Part shown: in pieces, positions 23,728 through 45,503 of the stretch
Layout: every line of letters starts with the position of its first letter
Numbering within the stretch: position 1 is the first letter of the stretch
NCBI RefSeq assembly: GCF_017562075.2
Contig: NC_054081.1
Location: 7,702,115-7,766,114 of the forward strand
Direction: 5' to 3'
Length of the DNA: 64,000 bases
Source: Anopheles merus
Taxonomy: Eukaryota > Arthropoda > Insecta > Diptera > Culicidae
Made by a program: the position numbers and the translations under genes
The notes under the pieces: generated by a model
What the model saw: the letters and a program-made list of their open reading frames with translations, nothing else
Database searches by the model: none
What the model was told of the DNA's origin: nothing

Positions 23728-24536
23728 TTCGCTTAATTACTACTTTATTTTGACGTAGTATATGATTGTGTGCTGTGTGCGTTTGTACGTATATTCTGAA
23801 AGTTGCGTTTGTTTTGTGTTTGTCGTGTGCGGGGACGGGTGCTGTCCGCGTGTAAGGATTTCTCAAGGTTTTTGTATTGTTTTTTATCTTCTGTTGCTTA
23901 TTCGCACTCACAAATACTCACACATTTGCTTAATAAGTACCGGTTTTACAATGATTTATTAATGTTCTTGTTTTTTTTTTGTTGTTTTGTTTGCTTACTT
24001 TTCCTTGTGAGTAACAATCATACCTTTGTGTGTTGTGTATTTCTTATAATAATTATATTTCAGTGTTTTTTTGTTTTTTTTTCGTTTTCGAACATGCCGA
24101 CTTAAGCCTAGAGAGACGTTTTCTGTGTATGTGTGGGTGTGTGTAATCGATTCTCTGCGCCAAATTTGGGAGCATTCGTTTATCGTCCCCTGTATGTTCT
24201 TCTGTAAATATGTATGTGTGTGTGTGTGTTTTTTTTTTGTTTTCATCAGCCGCGTGTCCTAATTAACGTGTGTGTGTGTGTCTGGTTTTTATGCAATTTT
24301 TCTTCTTCTCTAGTAATTTCCCTACGCACCTCGGCAGCTTATCCTGCGCGCTCGTCAACATCATCATCTTCAATTCAAAGCCCTTACAACATCACTCCGT
24401 TGCCCCGCACTCCTACAGTAGCACAACGCATAAAGCACCTAACCTACGTATGAAACATCGCTCGCTCAAAGCCTCTCCCCTGCGGTGTGCTCCCTGTGCG
24501 CACACCCGGACCGGAAGGATTCACATTTTCACATAG

Positions 24537-24640
24537 CAGCAGTAGTAGTAGTAGTAGTTGTAATAGTAGTAGTGGTTGTAGTATCGGTAGTAGTAGTTCT
24601 AGTAGTAATGGTAGCAGTAATAGTAGCGGTGGTTGGTTTT
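24537..24640. repeat. (AGT)n-rich microsatellite
   Basis: Interrupted AGT/GGT trinucleotide tract of about 100 bp in the presumed 4E-T 3' UTR. Confidence 0.9.
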
Positions 24641-25969
24641 CGCGTGCCAACTCCATTCCAACACACCGAAGAAATGCGACCAATCGACCCCGTCGTGTGT
24701 GGGCAAAGGAAGGAACGAGGCGGATAAAATCACATCCCGCCCCTCCTAGCCTCCCAGCACCCAGCGTCGCTTCGCAAGATAGTTATATGAAATGTACACC
24801 GTGTGTATGTCGGGGGAGGGGTGTGCGTCGTTTTGGGCATGCAGGGCGCGCGCATCATCACAATCAGTTCGGAAACGACGCATTTTCAACCCGGCTGCTC
24901 CCAAACTCGCAGCCGAGCAGCAGAAAAGGACCAACAAAAAAATGTTTAGTAATACTTTAAAAATGAAGCAATAAAGGGTGCAGCAAAATAGAAGAATTCA
25001 TGTTCTTACAAAGTAAAGCAGAAATCAGAAAGAAAAAAAAATATCAAAAAAAAGTAACGAAACTAAACACGAGCAGAGAGCGAGGCGCTTGTGTAAGCGA
25101 TTTAGAAACGTGCGATGCGCTCGGGTGGAAGGGACAGGGGGGGGGGGGGGGCTTCCCAGTGTCTATCAAAATAACGCGCATCTATGCCCTGTCGCTGCTC
25201 TGTGTTCCAAATATATGCCAAAAGCGTTCTAAATCCTTCCTCTAACAACCACTCCACGCATCGTTCTCTCATATGCCTTTCCCTTTCTACCCTTCTCACA
25301 GTCTATCAAATACTAGTGCCCCACGTGGGGCTCTTCTCTTTGTTGCCCACCATAGAAAAAAAAACTATTCTCTTTGTGTGATGAAATTCCTGTACACGAT
25401 CGATCGTCCACCGTAGACGCGCGGCATCGAATTTGCCGTGACACTCGTCGTTTGCAGCGATCCCTTTCTCTTCTCTGTCCGGGCAGTGCGTCGGAAGCTT
25501 TGCCCCAAAACCCGCCGTCACCGTCCCCCTACCGCCATCAACCACTGTGTCTGTCAGCTTCTTTTACTGTCTATTTTCCACACACACACACGCATCTCCT
25601 TCACCTATTCGTAAGCTACCTGGGGTACGACTACACAATACCGTCGTTTTACAAGCATAAGTTAAATACGACCCCGGAGGAGGGGGGGGGGGGAGAGGGA
25701 TCGTCGCAAAAAAATAATAATAATAAGAAAGAATCTCAAACTAAGCTTGCCTACACAATCAAGAATAATAATGATAATAATAATAATAATAATAATATAA
25801 ATATAAATATGTAGTTAAAAATAATGGTAAAAAAAATCTCACGTTCTTCACAATTTCAATTTTGCGGCGTTATCGTTTCCTGCGCGCACACACACCTACA
25901 CACACACACACCACACCACACGCAGCGCGTTTAAGCAAACACTCCTCGAGAAGGGGGAGGGAGGTTGTT

Positions 25970-36346
<10,377 letters not shown>

Positions 36347-36506
36347 TGCCCCCTGTGTGCCGCCGCCTTCCGCCGCCGCCGCCTTTCCGCTCGGGCACAC
36401 ACAGGAGAGGTGAACCACCTCCCGCGCGTTCCCGGCCTACAACGGTGCGGTGGGACAACGAGGGGGGGAGGGGTTAAGTGCTGAGCTGTGTGCTAAAATT
36501 CCCAAG

Positions 36507-36545
<39 letters not shown>

Positions 36546-37150
36546 CAACGCACACCAGTGCGTGCGACACAGGGCGACGGGTGCGGGGATTTACGTGCCT
36601 TTTCCTCTTCCCGTTCTCGACGGTGTTTTTTCTTCTCTTTTCTTTTCTTTTGTTCGTCTTCTGGTTTCGCAGCTTCGCCCTTGTTCGCCTTCCTTTACAA
36701 CGCACAACTGTCAGTGGATCGGAGATGCTGCTGCTGCTGCTGGCCCTGCTGTCATCACCAAACACAACAGCTTTGGCAACACAGCAAAATCTTTCCGCGT
36801 TTGATGGTTGGTGGGGGGGGGGGGTGGGGAGACGCGATGCTGCCCCCTTCGCACTCTCTCTTTTGTCTGTATGGGGGGGGGGGGGTAGTTTTTGCGACCC
36901 CTTTTTACCGTTCTCCAAGCGAGCCAGGAATTCACAAAACCCGAAAGTGTTACGCTCCTGCCCTCTCTTTCACTCTCGCTCGTGCGGGGTCGCGATTTTC
37001 GCTGCCTTTCGCACACTATCTCACTCGCACACACACACACACTCCTGTCTCACTCTATCGCTTTCCAGCGCGCGTACTAGTTCCAACGCATCAAATGTGC
37101 ACGCGTCGATGCAACAGCGGACATGTACACGGCAGTCGATGCATCCTGTA

Positions 37151-37186
<36 letters not shown>

Positions 37187-38700
37187 GGGGGGGTACGCGG
37201 TTCGCCTGTCCCCGAGAGGAAGAGAAAAAAGGGGTTTTCGTCCTGCGTCCGTACTCGCGCTCCCCTCTCACTCACTCGCGCGCTCCGTGGTCCGTCCGCC
37301 TAGCAAAGCGCCCCCGCGCCGCACACACACACAATCGCACACAGAGACGCACGCACACAGGCCGCTTGGCTCCGTCCGGAAGCGCAACGGGATCGAACAG
37401 GTTAGGAACACAGATGAATCAGCGTCGATGATGGAAGCAATGACAACACAACAAAAAAACACACAAATGTTCAGGTTTCTTCTTCGCTTTCCTGCTTCTG
37501 CTGGTTCCTCCGTCAACACACACACACGCGCGCTCACGTATCACACCTCTACACGGACGCACACAAATCTGCCCACAGGCACACACGCACACACACACAC
37601 ACGGGAGTGCGCTCGCGGACGCACCGTTTTTTTTTTTGTGTGCTGCAAAAAAGAAAAGTAAAAATGGAACACGGAAAAGGGGGAGAAAGAAAGAAAAAAA
37701 GAGAGAGAAAGAAATCAGTTCCTGCTCTTCGCCCACACCTAACACGCAACAATCCGCCGAACCCGTTCAATTCCGTGGTGCTCGAGGGGAGGGGGGCCTT
37801 ACCGGGACTACCAAAGCCCACCGCTGGCAGGTGGAGGGGTGGGGGGGGGCGATGACGGGCAGTGCAAGTTTATCACAGGCACAGGCTGTGGCGAGGGCGC
37901 TGGACTTTGTGCGCCCGCTGGAGCGTCCCTGGTGCTGGTGCTTCGGCTCCGAACCAACAAAAAAAAAATCGAGCGAACAACGAACAAAAAAGCGACGGCT
38001 TCCGATGGTGCTGCTGCTGCTGCTGCGACTGGCACACCGTGGCAAGCTGCCCACAGGGGGTGGGGGGGGGGTATCCCGTGTACCCCGAAGAACCTGCTAT
38101 TTTTTACTGGCTGTGCTTTACTAGAAAATCGCACTTTCACAGTCCGCACCGACGGTAACCCAACTCACTAAACACACGGCGTGTGCGAAAACGCGCAACG
38201 GTCAAAGGACCGAGTTCTGCAACTTCTGGAAAATCGCCTCCAAAAATTATGTCCGTCCCCGCACGGAAGAGGTGATTACTGCGAAATGGGCACCGTTCGT
38301 CGAAAGTGACACTTCTCGCTTCGTGCTCGCGCTGGGTCATCGGGGAGGGAGCGGGGAGAGATTTTGACGGTTGCCCGACGGTTGAGCGAACGGGCCTTTC
38401 TTTGGATGTGTGCGTGTGCGGGCGCTTTTCGTGTGGCTGCTTCAGCCGAACTGCTGTGCGGATAGCGCCTCGCACACACACACACACACACTAGCCCGGT
38501 CGGGCCCGGGTATACGGATAGGGGCGACCCAGCTGTCAGCCGCACGTTCGACGCCATCTTGCCGAAAAGGCCTTTTTGCCGGGGGCACAATTTTATACTG
38601 ACTTTCGAATGCAGCTCCGTGCACATAGGACACGGGATAGAAAAGTTCGTTAGTTTTTTTTCTTTCTCTCCACTCGTTTCACTGTTAATTTTGTGATTTT
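36347..38700 (-). promoter_or_regulatory. Upstream region and presumed 5' UTR of 4E-T
   Basis: CA/GT runs (36511-36542, 37150-37185, 37570-37600), poly-G and T-runs, GC-rich near 38200-38600. On the minus strand CAAGATGGCG lies at 38561-38552, the core of the YY1/Pho-type promoter motif found near many housekeeping starts. The transcript start and any UTR intron are not resolvable. From about 38700 the base composition turns abruptly AT-rich. Confidence 0.45.
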
Positions 38701-39589
38701 TTTTATCTGTGCCGAGAAAGTTCCCTCTGAATACAAACTCAGAAAATATAAAAAACTCAAATTATAATAAGCCTTATTACTCAGTGCTACGATTGAACAA
38801 TGTTTGGCTCATTTTGTTATGCCATTTTGTGCTGGTCGCTGGTAAAACTTGCCAATAATACATTCGCGATGCATTTGACAGCGTTTGAAAAATAACATTA
38901 ATTTAAAGCTTGAGGAGTTAACTTATTCAGGTTCCATACACGATTCTTCATTTCGTTCAATTAATCAATCAAATAACTAAAATTCATTATAAATATCTAT
39001 CTTCTCCTTCACGAAAAAGATACAGTTTTTCCTCGAATAATACTTAAAACATCAGGAAAAAGTGCTTTGTGAATCGTAAATTGGATTGAATGTTCACCCT
39101 AGAAATAGTAAAAAGATATATTAAAAATGCCGTTATACACAATTACAAATTAATATTTAAATTGCTACAATAGTCTTTGCTATCATTTAACTATTCTACC
39201 TTTTTTGAAGTTTTAAGTTTTAAATCGATATAAATGTATGAAAAATATGCATTAAGCGTGTTTCCTACGTTGCAGCAGATATTAAATGAAATAAAACCTT
39301 ATTTTCAAATAACTATTTCATCTTGTTATCCGCACCTACTATAACACTAATGTATCCTATAAATTGTTTCTTCAAATTTACTCATTTTAGTTGCTGATTT
39401 GTGGGATAAATATTTTTTTTTCAATTAAAATTTCAATCTGCAATAAAACTCCCTCAAAAAATATTTTGAATTTGCTTGAAAAATTTGTATCACTTAAATG
39501 TTTTCTTGCCACTTATGAGTGACGCTGTCACTTCTCAATCATTGCTAGATAAACTTTTTATTGCAGTTTATTCATTTTTTCCGCTGAAA
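38701..39589. other. AT-rich spacer
   Basis: No gene, repeat terminus or RNA feature was recognised between the 4E-T upstream region and the Tc1/mariner element. Confidence 0.7.
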
Positions 39590-39591
39590 TA

Positions 39592-40267
39592 CAGGGTTTA
39601 CCAAGTCACTTTGCGATGTGAGCTGCACAATTCATCCTACTTGAAACGTATTTCTATTCTGATCTGCTACTTCATTTCGCCCGGAATAATTTTCTATTCC
39701 GACGCATTCTTTTTCATCACCTTATATGCAGTTTTTTCACAGGGGATATTAGCCGAAACCGTCCGCGATGTGTATATTTTTTTCTACATTTAATTTAAGC
39801 GTTTTTAAATGCTCTTTGTGTGAACAATCATATTGTTTTACAAAGAATAATAGTTTATCTTTGTTCTGTTGCATCATTCGAGCCGAAACATGGATTATTC
39901 ATTAAGTTATTAGAAATTAAACCTGAAAAGCTTTGATGAAACATGTGGGCGCTAGGTTTTAAAAATCCCGTAACGCTATATAGTTCAATAAAATGATGTG
40001 ATGGTGGATGGAAAATGTTGAGCCAGTATTATATTAGTGTTTGCAGTGTGGATGATCGGCTATTTTAAAACTAAATTAAATATATTATTATTGAAAGTGA
40101 AATATCTCTGGCAATTTTGTTATGTTTTCATTTTTTCGGATGGGATCTGGCCGTCTGATTGGTTTATACTGCCACATTGGCGATCTTCGTACAACATTTT
40201 GTATGAAATATGCTCTGTTAGATACTCGATCCTTAATCATAAACGGACCACATGACAGGAACCAGCG
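39592..40267 (+). repeat. Left terminal inverted repeat of the Tc1/mariner element
   Basis: About 676 bp, ending ACATGACAGGAACCAGCG. It matches the reverse complement of 44826-45501 apart from a one-base difference in an ATT run near 40090. Confidence 0.9.
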
Positions 40268-40768
40268 CGAGGAAGAGTTACAGGGTTTCTAGAGTTATTT
40301 TTTATTATTTTTTTTAATTTTTAGATTCGTTCCTTGAATTGTTGATAATTTCCCTCAGGTTTTGTTTCGTTTTCGCTATTAACCGGTTTAATCCTAGACA
40401 AATAAACATAAATAATTTAAAGAATTGGAAGAAACGATCAATCAATTATATGAGGCATGCAGAATAATTTAGAAAGCATGAAATAACTCATCTGAAATAA
40501 TTTAAAAAAAAATAAAAGAGCCCTGCAATAGAAAAGCGAAGCGGCAAACTATTGAAAGAACATTTCAAAGAAAACACGTTGGTTTCGAAGCTTCGCAACA
40601 AGGAACGCTGTGAGATTGATAATAATTATCCATTTTAGAGGGTTTTGTATTAAAGTTTGCTGTGTAAAATCGCTTAAAAGGTATGTAAGTGATATGCTTT
40701 AATAATAGAATATGAATCGATATGAACTTTTCCATTAAAATGTGATTTTGATACATTTCAGTATAGAT

Positions 40769-41893
40769 ATGGCAGATTCCAATGTTCCGGGAGTAGATGT
40801 CCCGAATGAGACTAATAGCCGAGACAATTCTACAGATGGCAACAATCCTGATGAAGTGAATGTTCCTGGCACTTCTCGACTCAATCGCAAACATAAAACT
40901 ACCAGCAATGAGGATCGTGAGCGCATCATTGCTGCAAACGAGAATGGTTATTCCACAACTTTGATAGCAGAGATGTTATCTATAAATAGATCAACCGTCT
41001 ACAGTATTTTAAAAAAATACTGGAAAACAGGTGAAATTGAAGCCCAAAGACGAGGTGGTGTCAAACAGAAAAAACTTACAAATGCTGCCGTAATCCACAT
41101 ACAGTCCTGGATTGACGAAGATTGCTCGATCTCGCTTAAAAAGCTGAAGAGTAAAGTGTTAGAACGCCATGGCATTGAAGTAAGCACATCAACGATCGCA
41201 CGTGCGATCAAAGGATTTAATTACTCTTTTAAAAGAGTAAAGCTTCTTCCCGCACGGCGTAATAATAGCAATACCGTTGCAGAACGGAAAGAGTACGCTT
41301 TATCGTATAATCGATGTACCCAGCGCCTTCCACAAGCCTCAATAATTTTTATTGACGAAGTTGGATTTAATGTTAGTATGAGAACGATGATGGGCAGATC
41401 GGAGGTTGGAACAGCAGCAACCAAAGTTGTTCCTCAACTACGATCAAGGAACATTTCGATTGTATGTGCGATGAATCGCACTGGAATCTTACACTACATT
41501 AGTCGGAACAGAGCGATAAATCAGGAAGTGTTTGTCGATTTCATAAGACAATTAAAAGAAAACCTTAACGGGGATAACATCGGACATCCTCCCTTACTGA
41601 TCATGGACAACGTGGCATTTCATAAATGCACTGCTGTTCGAGAAGCAATTATCGAGGAAGGGTGCGAAGTCAAATATCTTCCTCCCTACTCACCCTTCCT
41701 CAATCCCATTGAAAACCTTTTTAGCAAGTGGAAGACCATCGTTAAGAGAGCGAACCCACAAAACGAAGGTGAACTGATGACTGCGATACAACAAGGTGCA
41801 TCGTTAATCACGTCACAAGATTGTGACGGCTACTTCTGTAATATGTACCGTTACATAGAGAAGTGCGTTTTAGGCGAAGAAATCACCGATTGA
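40769..41893 (+). CDS. Tc1/mariner-type DD34E transposase, apparently intact
   Basis: Cut-and-paste DNA transposase of 374 aa from the ATG at 40769; the open frame runs slightly further up, but only to a GTG. The N-terminal half has a paired-type helix-turn-helix: about 45-90 (ERIIAANENGYSTTLIAEML, INRSTVYSILKKYW), then a second HTH at about 105-150. The catalytic DDE triad is complete: D196 (FIDEVGF), D280 (LIMDNVAFHK) and E315 (SPFLNPIENLFSKWK), with 34 residues between the second D and E. The first residues (ADSNVPGVDVPNE) are an acidic/polar leader. A TTTGATACATTTCAG just upstream of the ATG resembles a 3' splice site, so a 5' exon or intron is possible. Centred inside long TIRs with TA duplications, it may be functional. 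Confidence 0.93.
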   Translation: MADSNVPGVDVPNETNSRDNSTDGNNPDEVNVPGTSRLNRKHKTTSNEDRERIIAANENGYSTTLIAEMLSINRSTVYSILKKYWKTGEIEAQRRGGVKQKKLTNAAVIHIQSWIDEDCSISLKKLKSKVLERHGIEVSTSTIARAIKGFNYSFKRVKLLPARRNNSNTVAERKEYALSYNRCTQRLPQASIIFIDEVGFNVSMRTMMGRSEVGTAATKVVPQLRSRNISIVCAMNRTGILHYISRNRAINQEVFVDFIRQLKENLNGDNIGHPPLLIMDNVAFHKCTAVREAIIEEGCEVKYLPPYSPFLNPIENLFSKWKTIVKRANPQNEGELMTAIQQGASLITSQDCDGYFCNMYRYIEKCVLGEEITD

Positions 41894-42384
41894 GATTTAT
41901 TTAAGGTTTATTTGAACTCTTTGTTATAGTTTAGAATTTAAGATAGAGGTTTTTTTTTTTGTCAAAAAAGAGCTTGGCTCTTTTCATTTCTGTTTTATAT
42001 TTGTAATCATGAATTAATTTAAAAATATTTACATTTAAGTTGAACTTTTACCTTTATTACAACGTGCAGTGCATTCTAGAAGTTTAACTTTTTAATATTC
42101 TATTAGCTTTCACACAGAACCTTACATTAGTTAAAGACTATGTTCCTTTTTGAAGTGTGATTTGAATTACGGTAACGAATCGTGAAAAACCCCGAAGATT
42201 AATATTACTTTAACTGCAGTGATTGAATTATTGTGATCGATTGTGATCGAACCAGCAATTTAAAGTGAGAATAAACATAATTTTTGAAATTTAGTTTTTG
42301 TATGTTTGTTTTCTTTGATATTTTTAAACTATGAAGAGATCGAAAAATAATAAATAGATAAGGTATTATGAACCTATTTACGAG

Positions 42385-43815
42385 GAATGCAACCACTCTG
42401 TGCGTGTTCGAGCGATACCTTCTCTGATCAAACTTTTCGGTGTGTTCAAGCATGGACTGAGGTGGCTAGCAGGATACGATGTCTGGGGTATATTATGAGT
42501 ACCGGACTCATGCCCCACCAAGGTGTTCGACAGCGATCGCCAGTTCGGCACTAGTGATGGGTAAATTCAACAAAAATCCGGAATCGCTTCCGAATGACTC
42601 CGCCAAAATTGGAAGCGGTTCCGGAAGGTAGGTGAAAAACTCCGACCTCGGAGCCGTCCGGAGCCGTCGGAGCCGTCGGAGCCGTTGGAGCCGTCGGAGC
42701 CGTTGGAGCCGTTGGAGCCGTCGGAGCCGTCGGAGCCGTCGGAGCCGTCCGGAGCCGTTAGTCGGCAGCTGGAGCCAGTTGGAGCCGTCGTAGCAGTTGG
42801 AGCCGACGGAGCCGGTTGGAGCCGTTGGGGCCGTCGAAACCAACGGAGCCAGTTGGAGCCAGTTGGAGCCAGTTGGAGCCGTCGGAGTAGTTGTGATAGT
42901 CGGAAGCATTCTGAAGCGCATTAATTTCCCGATATTAGTGATGATTTTATTTAAAAAACAGCTTACGAGTAAAAAAGAGTCTTCTTCATTTATTGATATG
43001 AAGTTTTTTTTTGTGTGTTTTTTTGTTTCAAAAATAAAGCCAAAAATAATTGTTCGCTCCGTATATATATAGGAAAAAAAATGAATCAAATTAGGAGGTT
43101 AAGGAGCAATAGAACTATGACGGGAGGTGGGTTTGATAAAATACGAGACAACGAGGCAGACGAGTGTAATTATGGCAGTTTTGCACGGTTGTTTACTTCG
43201 ACTAACGTGTATGGTTTAGGCCGCACTTGTTTTTTACCGAATAACATGATGGCACATGGACAGGACAAAGAATATAACTATCAATCATCTGTCCATCTTT
43301 TATGAAAATAAAGATCAATAATAGTTTGATTCATAGTTTTTCCCTATATATATATACGGAGCAAACAATTGTTTTTGACTTTATTGTTTAAAAAAATACA
43401 AAAAAACATCAGAGCAATAAATGAAGAAGACTCTTTTTTACGCGTAAGCTGTTTTTTAAAATGAAATCATCGCTGATATCGGGAAATTAAATCGCTTCAG
43501 AAGACTTCCGACTATTACAACGACTCCTACGGCTCGAACTGGCTCCGTTGGCTCCGACGGCTCCGGACGGCTCCAACGGCCTCAACGATTCCGGACAGCT
43601 CCAACGGCTCCAACGGCTTCAACGGCTCCGACGGCTCCGGACGGCTCCGGGCGGAATCGACGGTTTGAATTTTTCGAAATCGGAGCCGGAGTAGCAATGC
43701 TCGGAAGCGATTCCGAGCCGTGGGTGCGATTCCGGTTACCCATCACTATTCGGCACGAGGAGCAGGAGAGCACAGCAAGCTCGATGACTGGATCAGGCGA
43801 AGCAAGACCTGTCTA
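42385..43815 (+). pseudogene. LINE 3' fragment split by a hAT insertion
   Basis: 42385-42543 (GTGTTCGAGCGATACCTTC, then GGTGTGTTCAAGCATGGACT) and 43757-43815 (CACAGCAAGCTCGATGACTG, AAGCAAGACCTGTC) align with parts of the LINE remnant at 23350-23500. They are separated by the hAT foldback and its 8-bp duplication, so the LINE piece was there first. Confidence 0.65.
42552..43748 (+). mobile_element. hAT-type foldback element with GGAGCCGTC arrays
   Basis: The termini are TAGTGATGGGTAA at both ends (inverted), with a perfect 8-bp target duplication TTCGGCAC (42544-42551 and 43749-43756). The long arms (about 42552-43090 and 43322-43748) are inverted copies. The outer parts are arrays of a 9-bp unit, GGAGCCGTC/GGAGCCGTT; the inner parts are AT-rich (TTAATTTCCCGATAT, GTCTTCTTCATTTATT, TATATATATAC). 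A ~230-bp spacer lies between them. No transposase, so it is non-autonomous. Confidence 0.9.
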
Positions 43816-44042
43816 AGATCTTTGATTAATATTGATTAGACCGAGGATCGTATGTGCTAGAACAACATTCACTGTCGGGCGCACCTAGAGGATTAATTAG
43901 TAATATACGTTTTAATTTCGACATATTTATCATATGCATGACAATTTAGTATAGCACTTCATTTCTTAATACTTACATTATGCATTTGTCCCATTGACCA
44001 GCAAACCTTGTTAAATCAAGCTAAAACCATCACTTTCTTTAT

Positions 44043-44083
44043 TTTATTTAGGAGGAACGGTCCGAAAAGGGCGTATTGCTTAA
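44043..44083 (+). repeat. ~40-bp dispersed repeat, copy 3
   Basis: TTATTTAGGAGGAACGGTCC followed by GAAAAGGGCGTATTGCTTAA. It lies inside the Tc1/mariner element, just beside the zinc-finger pseudogene. Compare 19071 and 27201. Confidence 0.6.
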
Positions 44084-44129
44084 TTTTTCTTAATTTTTTA
44101 AAATTATTTTTCCCCCTTTACAACACCCA

Positions 44130-44490
44130 TTTATTTTTACAGCTCTTCCAGCACCTTCTTGTAGACGGTTCCTGCTCGTCCACCTCTACCAAGCTGAGCT
44201 GTGTGACACGAAGCTGTCCTGGCAAGCGGCACGCAACGAATCCCAAATTGAGTACGGTTCCACCTCGAGTGCGTTCATGCGACGCTTGTGCACTTTCGTG
44301 CGGAAATGAGCCTGCAGTTCATGATCGTTGATGTAGTAGGCAGCACAGTGGATGCAGTAAAACTGTCCGAAACTCGGCTTGTCGAGATCGACCTCCTTTC
44401 AGCAGCTTTTCCGGGTCGTTCTTCGATTTTGTTCAAATCCTTGCGCCGATTCCATAGCCGCCACCGACGGCGCAGATGTGTGTCTCCACT
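44130..44490 (-). pseudogene. ZNF593/Bud20-like zinc-finger gene fragment, frameshifted
   Basis: Read on the minus strand, a ~60-codon stretch without stops contains FGQFYCIHCAAYYINDHELQ followed by AHFRTKVHKRRMNALEVEPYS. This is the C2H2 finger (C-x2-C-x12-H-x5-H) and following helix typical of ZNF593/Bud20, a nucleolar 60S-export factor. The upstream part survives in other frames (LRRRWRLWNRRKDLNKIEE, then DPEKLL), so at least two frameshifts exist. A stop follows SFVSHSSAW. There is no intron in the fragment. The lack of introns and its location inside the Tc1/mariner element suggest a processed or captured copy. A functional parent should exist elsewhere. Confidence 0.8.
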
Positions 44491-44825
44491 GTTAATTTTT
44501 TTCCTTGTGTACGGCATTTTGATGGGTAAATGGTACCAGCAAACTTTACTTTTATTTGTCGGATTTTGTTTTCCTCCGAGCTGGACTGAAAAGGAAAACG
44601 ATCTGAACCATCACTTTCTTGATGATACAGCAAAATAAACCGTTGATGATAGACTAAATGATTATGCATAGCCATTCGCTGAATGTTACTTCAGTTTAGG
44701 AAGTTGTTCCCAGCGTCCTTTCATCATTTTGTTACCTTTATAAAACGTGTAATATTACTGCAGATAGCTAATTTGTATGAAACTGTTTTCAACACCGATG
44801 TTATGTTGTTTGTTTTGGAATTTCC

Positions 44826-45501
44826 CGCTGGTTCCTGTCATGTGGTCCGTTTATGATTAAGGATCGAGTATCTAACAGAGCATATTTCATACAAAATGTT
44901 GTACGAAGATCGCCAATGTGGCAGTATAAACCAATCAGACGGCCAGATCCCATCCGAAAAAATGAAAACATAACAAAATTGCCAGAGATATTTCACTTTC
45001 AATAAATAATATATTTAATTTAGTTTTAAAATAGCCGATCATCCACACTGCAAACACTAATATAATACTGGCTCAACATTTTCCATCCACCATCACATCA
45101 TTTTATTGAACTATATAGCGTTACGGGATTTTTAAAACCTAGCGCCCACATGTTTCATCAAAGCTTTTCAGGTTTAATTTCTAATAACTTAATGAATAAT
45201 CCATGTTTCGGCTCGAATGATGCAACAGAACAAAGATAAACTATTATTCTTTGTAAAACAATATGATTGTTCACACAAAGAGCATTTAAAAACGCTTAAA
45301 TTAAATGTAGAAAAAATATACACATCGCGGACGGTTTCGGCTAATATCCCCTGTGAAAAAACTGCATATAAGGTGATGAAAAAGAATGCGTCGGAATAGA
45401 AAATTATTCCGGGCGAAATGAAGTAGCAGATCAGAATAGAAATACGTTTCAAGTAGGATGAATTGTGCAGCTCACATCGCAAAGTGACTTGGTAAACCCT
45501 G
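44826..45501 (-). repeat. Right terminal inverted repeat of the Tc1/mariner element
   Basis: Inverted partner of 39592-40267, ending GGTAAACCCTG before the TA target site. Confidence 0.9.
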
Positions 45502-45503
45502 TA

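Larger units (their letters stand above)
22337..25969. other. Convergent spacer between X11/Mint and 4E-T
   Basis: Holds the X11/Mint 3' UTR, a SINE scrap (22866-22950), a LINE remnant (22975-23583), a (GA)n tract (23631-23727), an (AGT)n tract (24537-24640) and poly-G/AAT tracts near 25140 and 25770-25810. Minus-strand AATAAA candidates for 4E-T are at 23960-23955 and 23749-23744, which would imply a ~2-kb 3' UTR. No protein-coding gene is supported. Confidence 0.6.
39592..45501 (+). mobile_element. Tc1/mariner-type (IS630 superfamily) transposon with ~676-bp TIRs
   Basis: Left TIR 39592-40267 and right TIR 44826-45501 are near-identical inverted copies starting CAGGGTTTACCAAGTCACTT. They are flanked by a TA duplication (39590-39591, 45502-45503). 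The interior carries an intact DD34E transposase ORF (40769-41893), a LINE piece interrupted by a hAT foldback (42552-43748), a copy of the ~40-bp dispersed repeat and a decayed ZNF593-like fragment. The near-identity of the long TIRs suggests recent movement or gene conversion. Without the nested hAT element it would be about 4.7 kb. Confidence 0.9.

Noticed and set aside
36347..36418. Upstream extension of the 4E-T ORF
   Set aside because: The frame upstream of 36346 begins only at GTG; the first ATG is at 36346.
39476..39793. 105-codon hydrophobic ORF across the transposon left end
   Set aside because: It spans flank and TIR, and the copy in the right TIR has a different continuation; no family resemblance.
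40742..40768. Upstream extension of the transposase ORF
   Set aside because: Starts at GTG with a splice-acceptor-like sequence in between; the ATG at 40769 is preferred.
42660..42900. Regular GGAGCCGTC array considered as a CRISPR-like array
   Set aside because: Units are contiguous 9-mers without spacers, in a eukaryotic hAT foldback arm.
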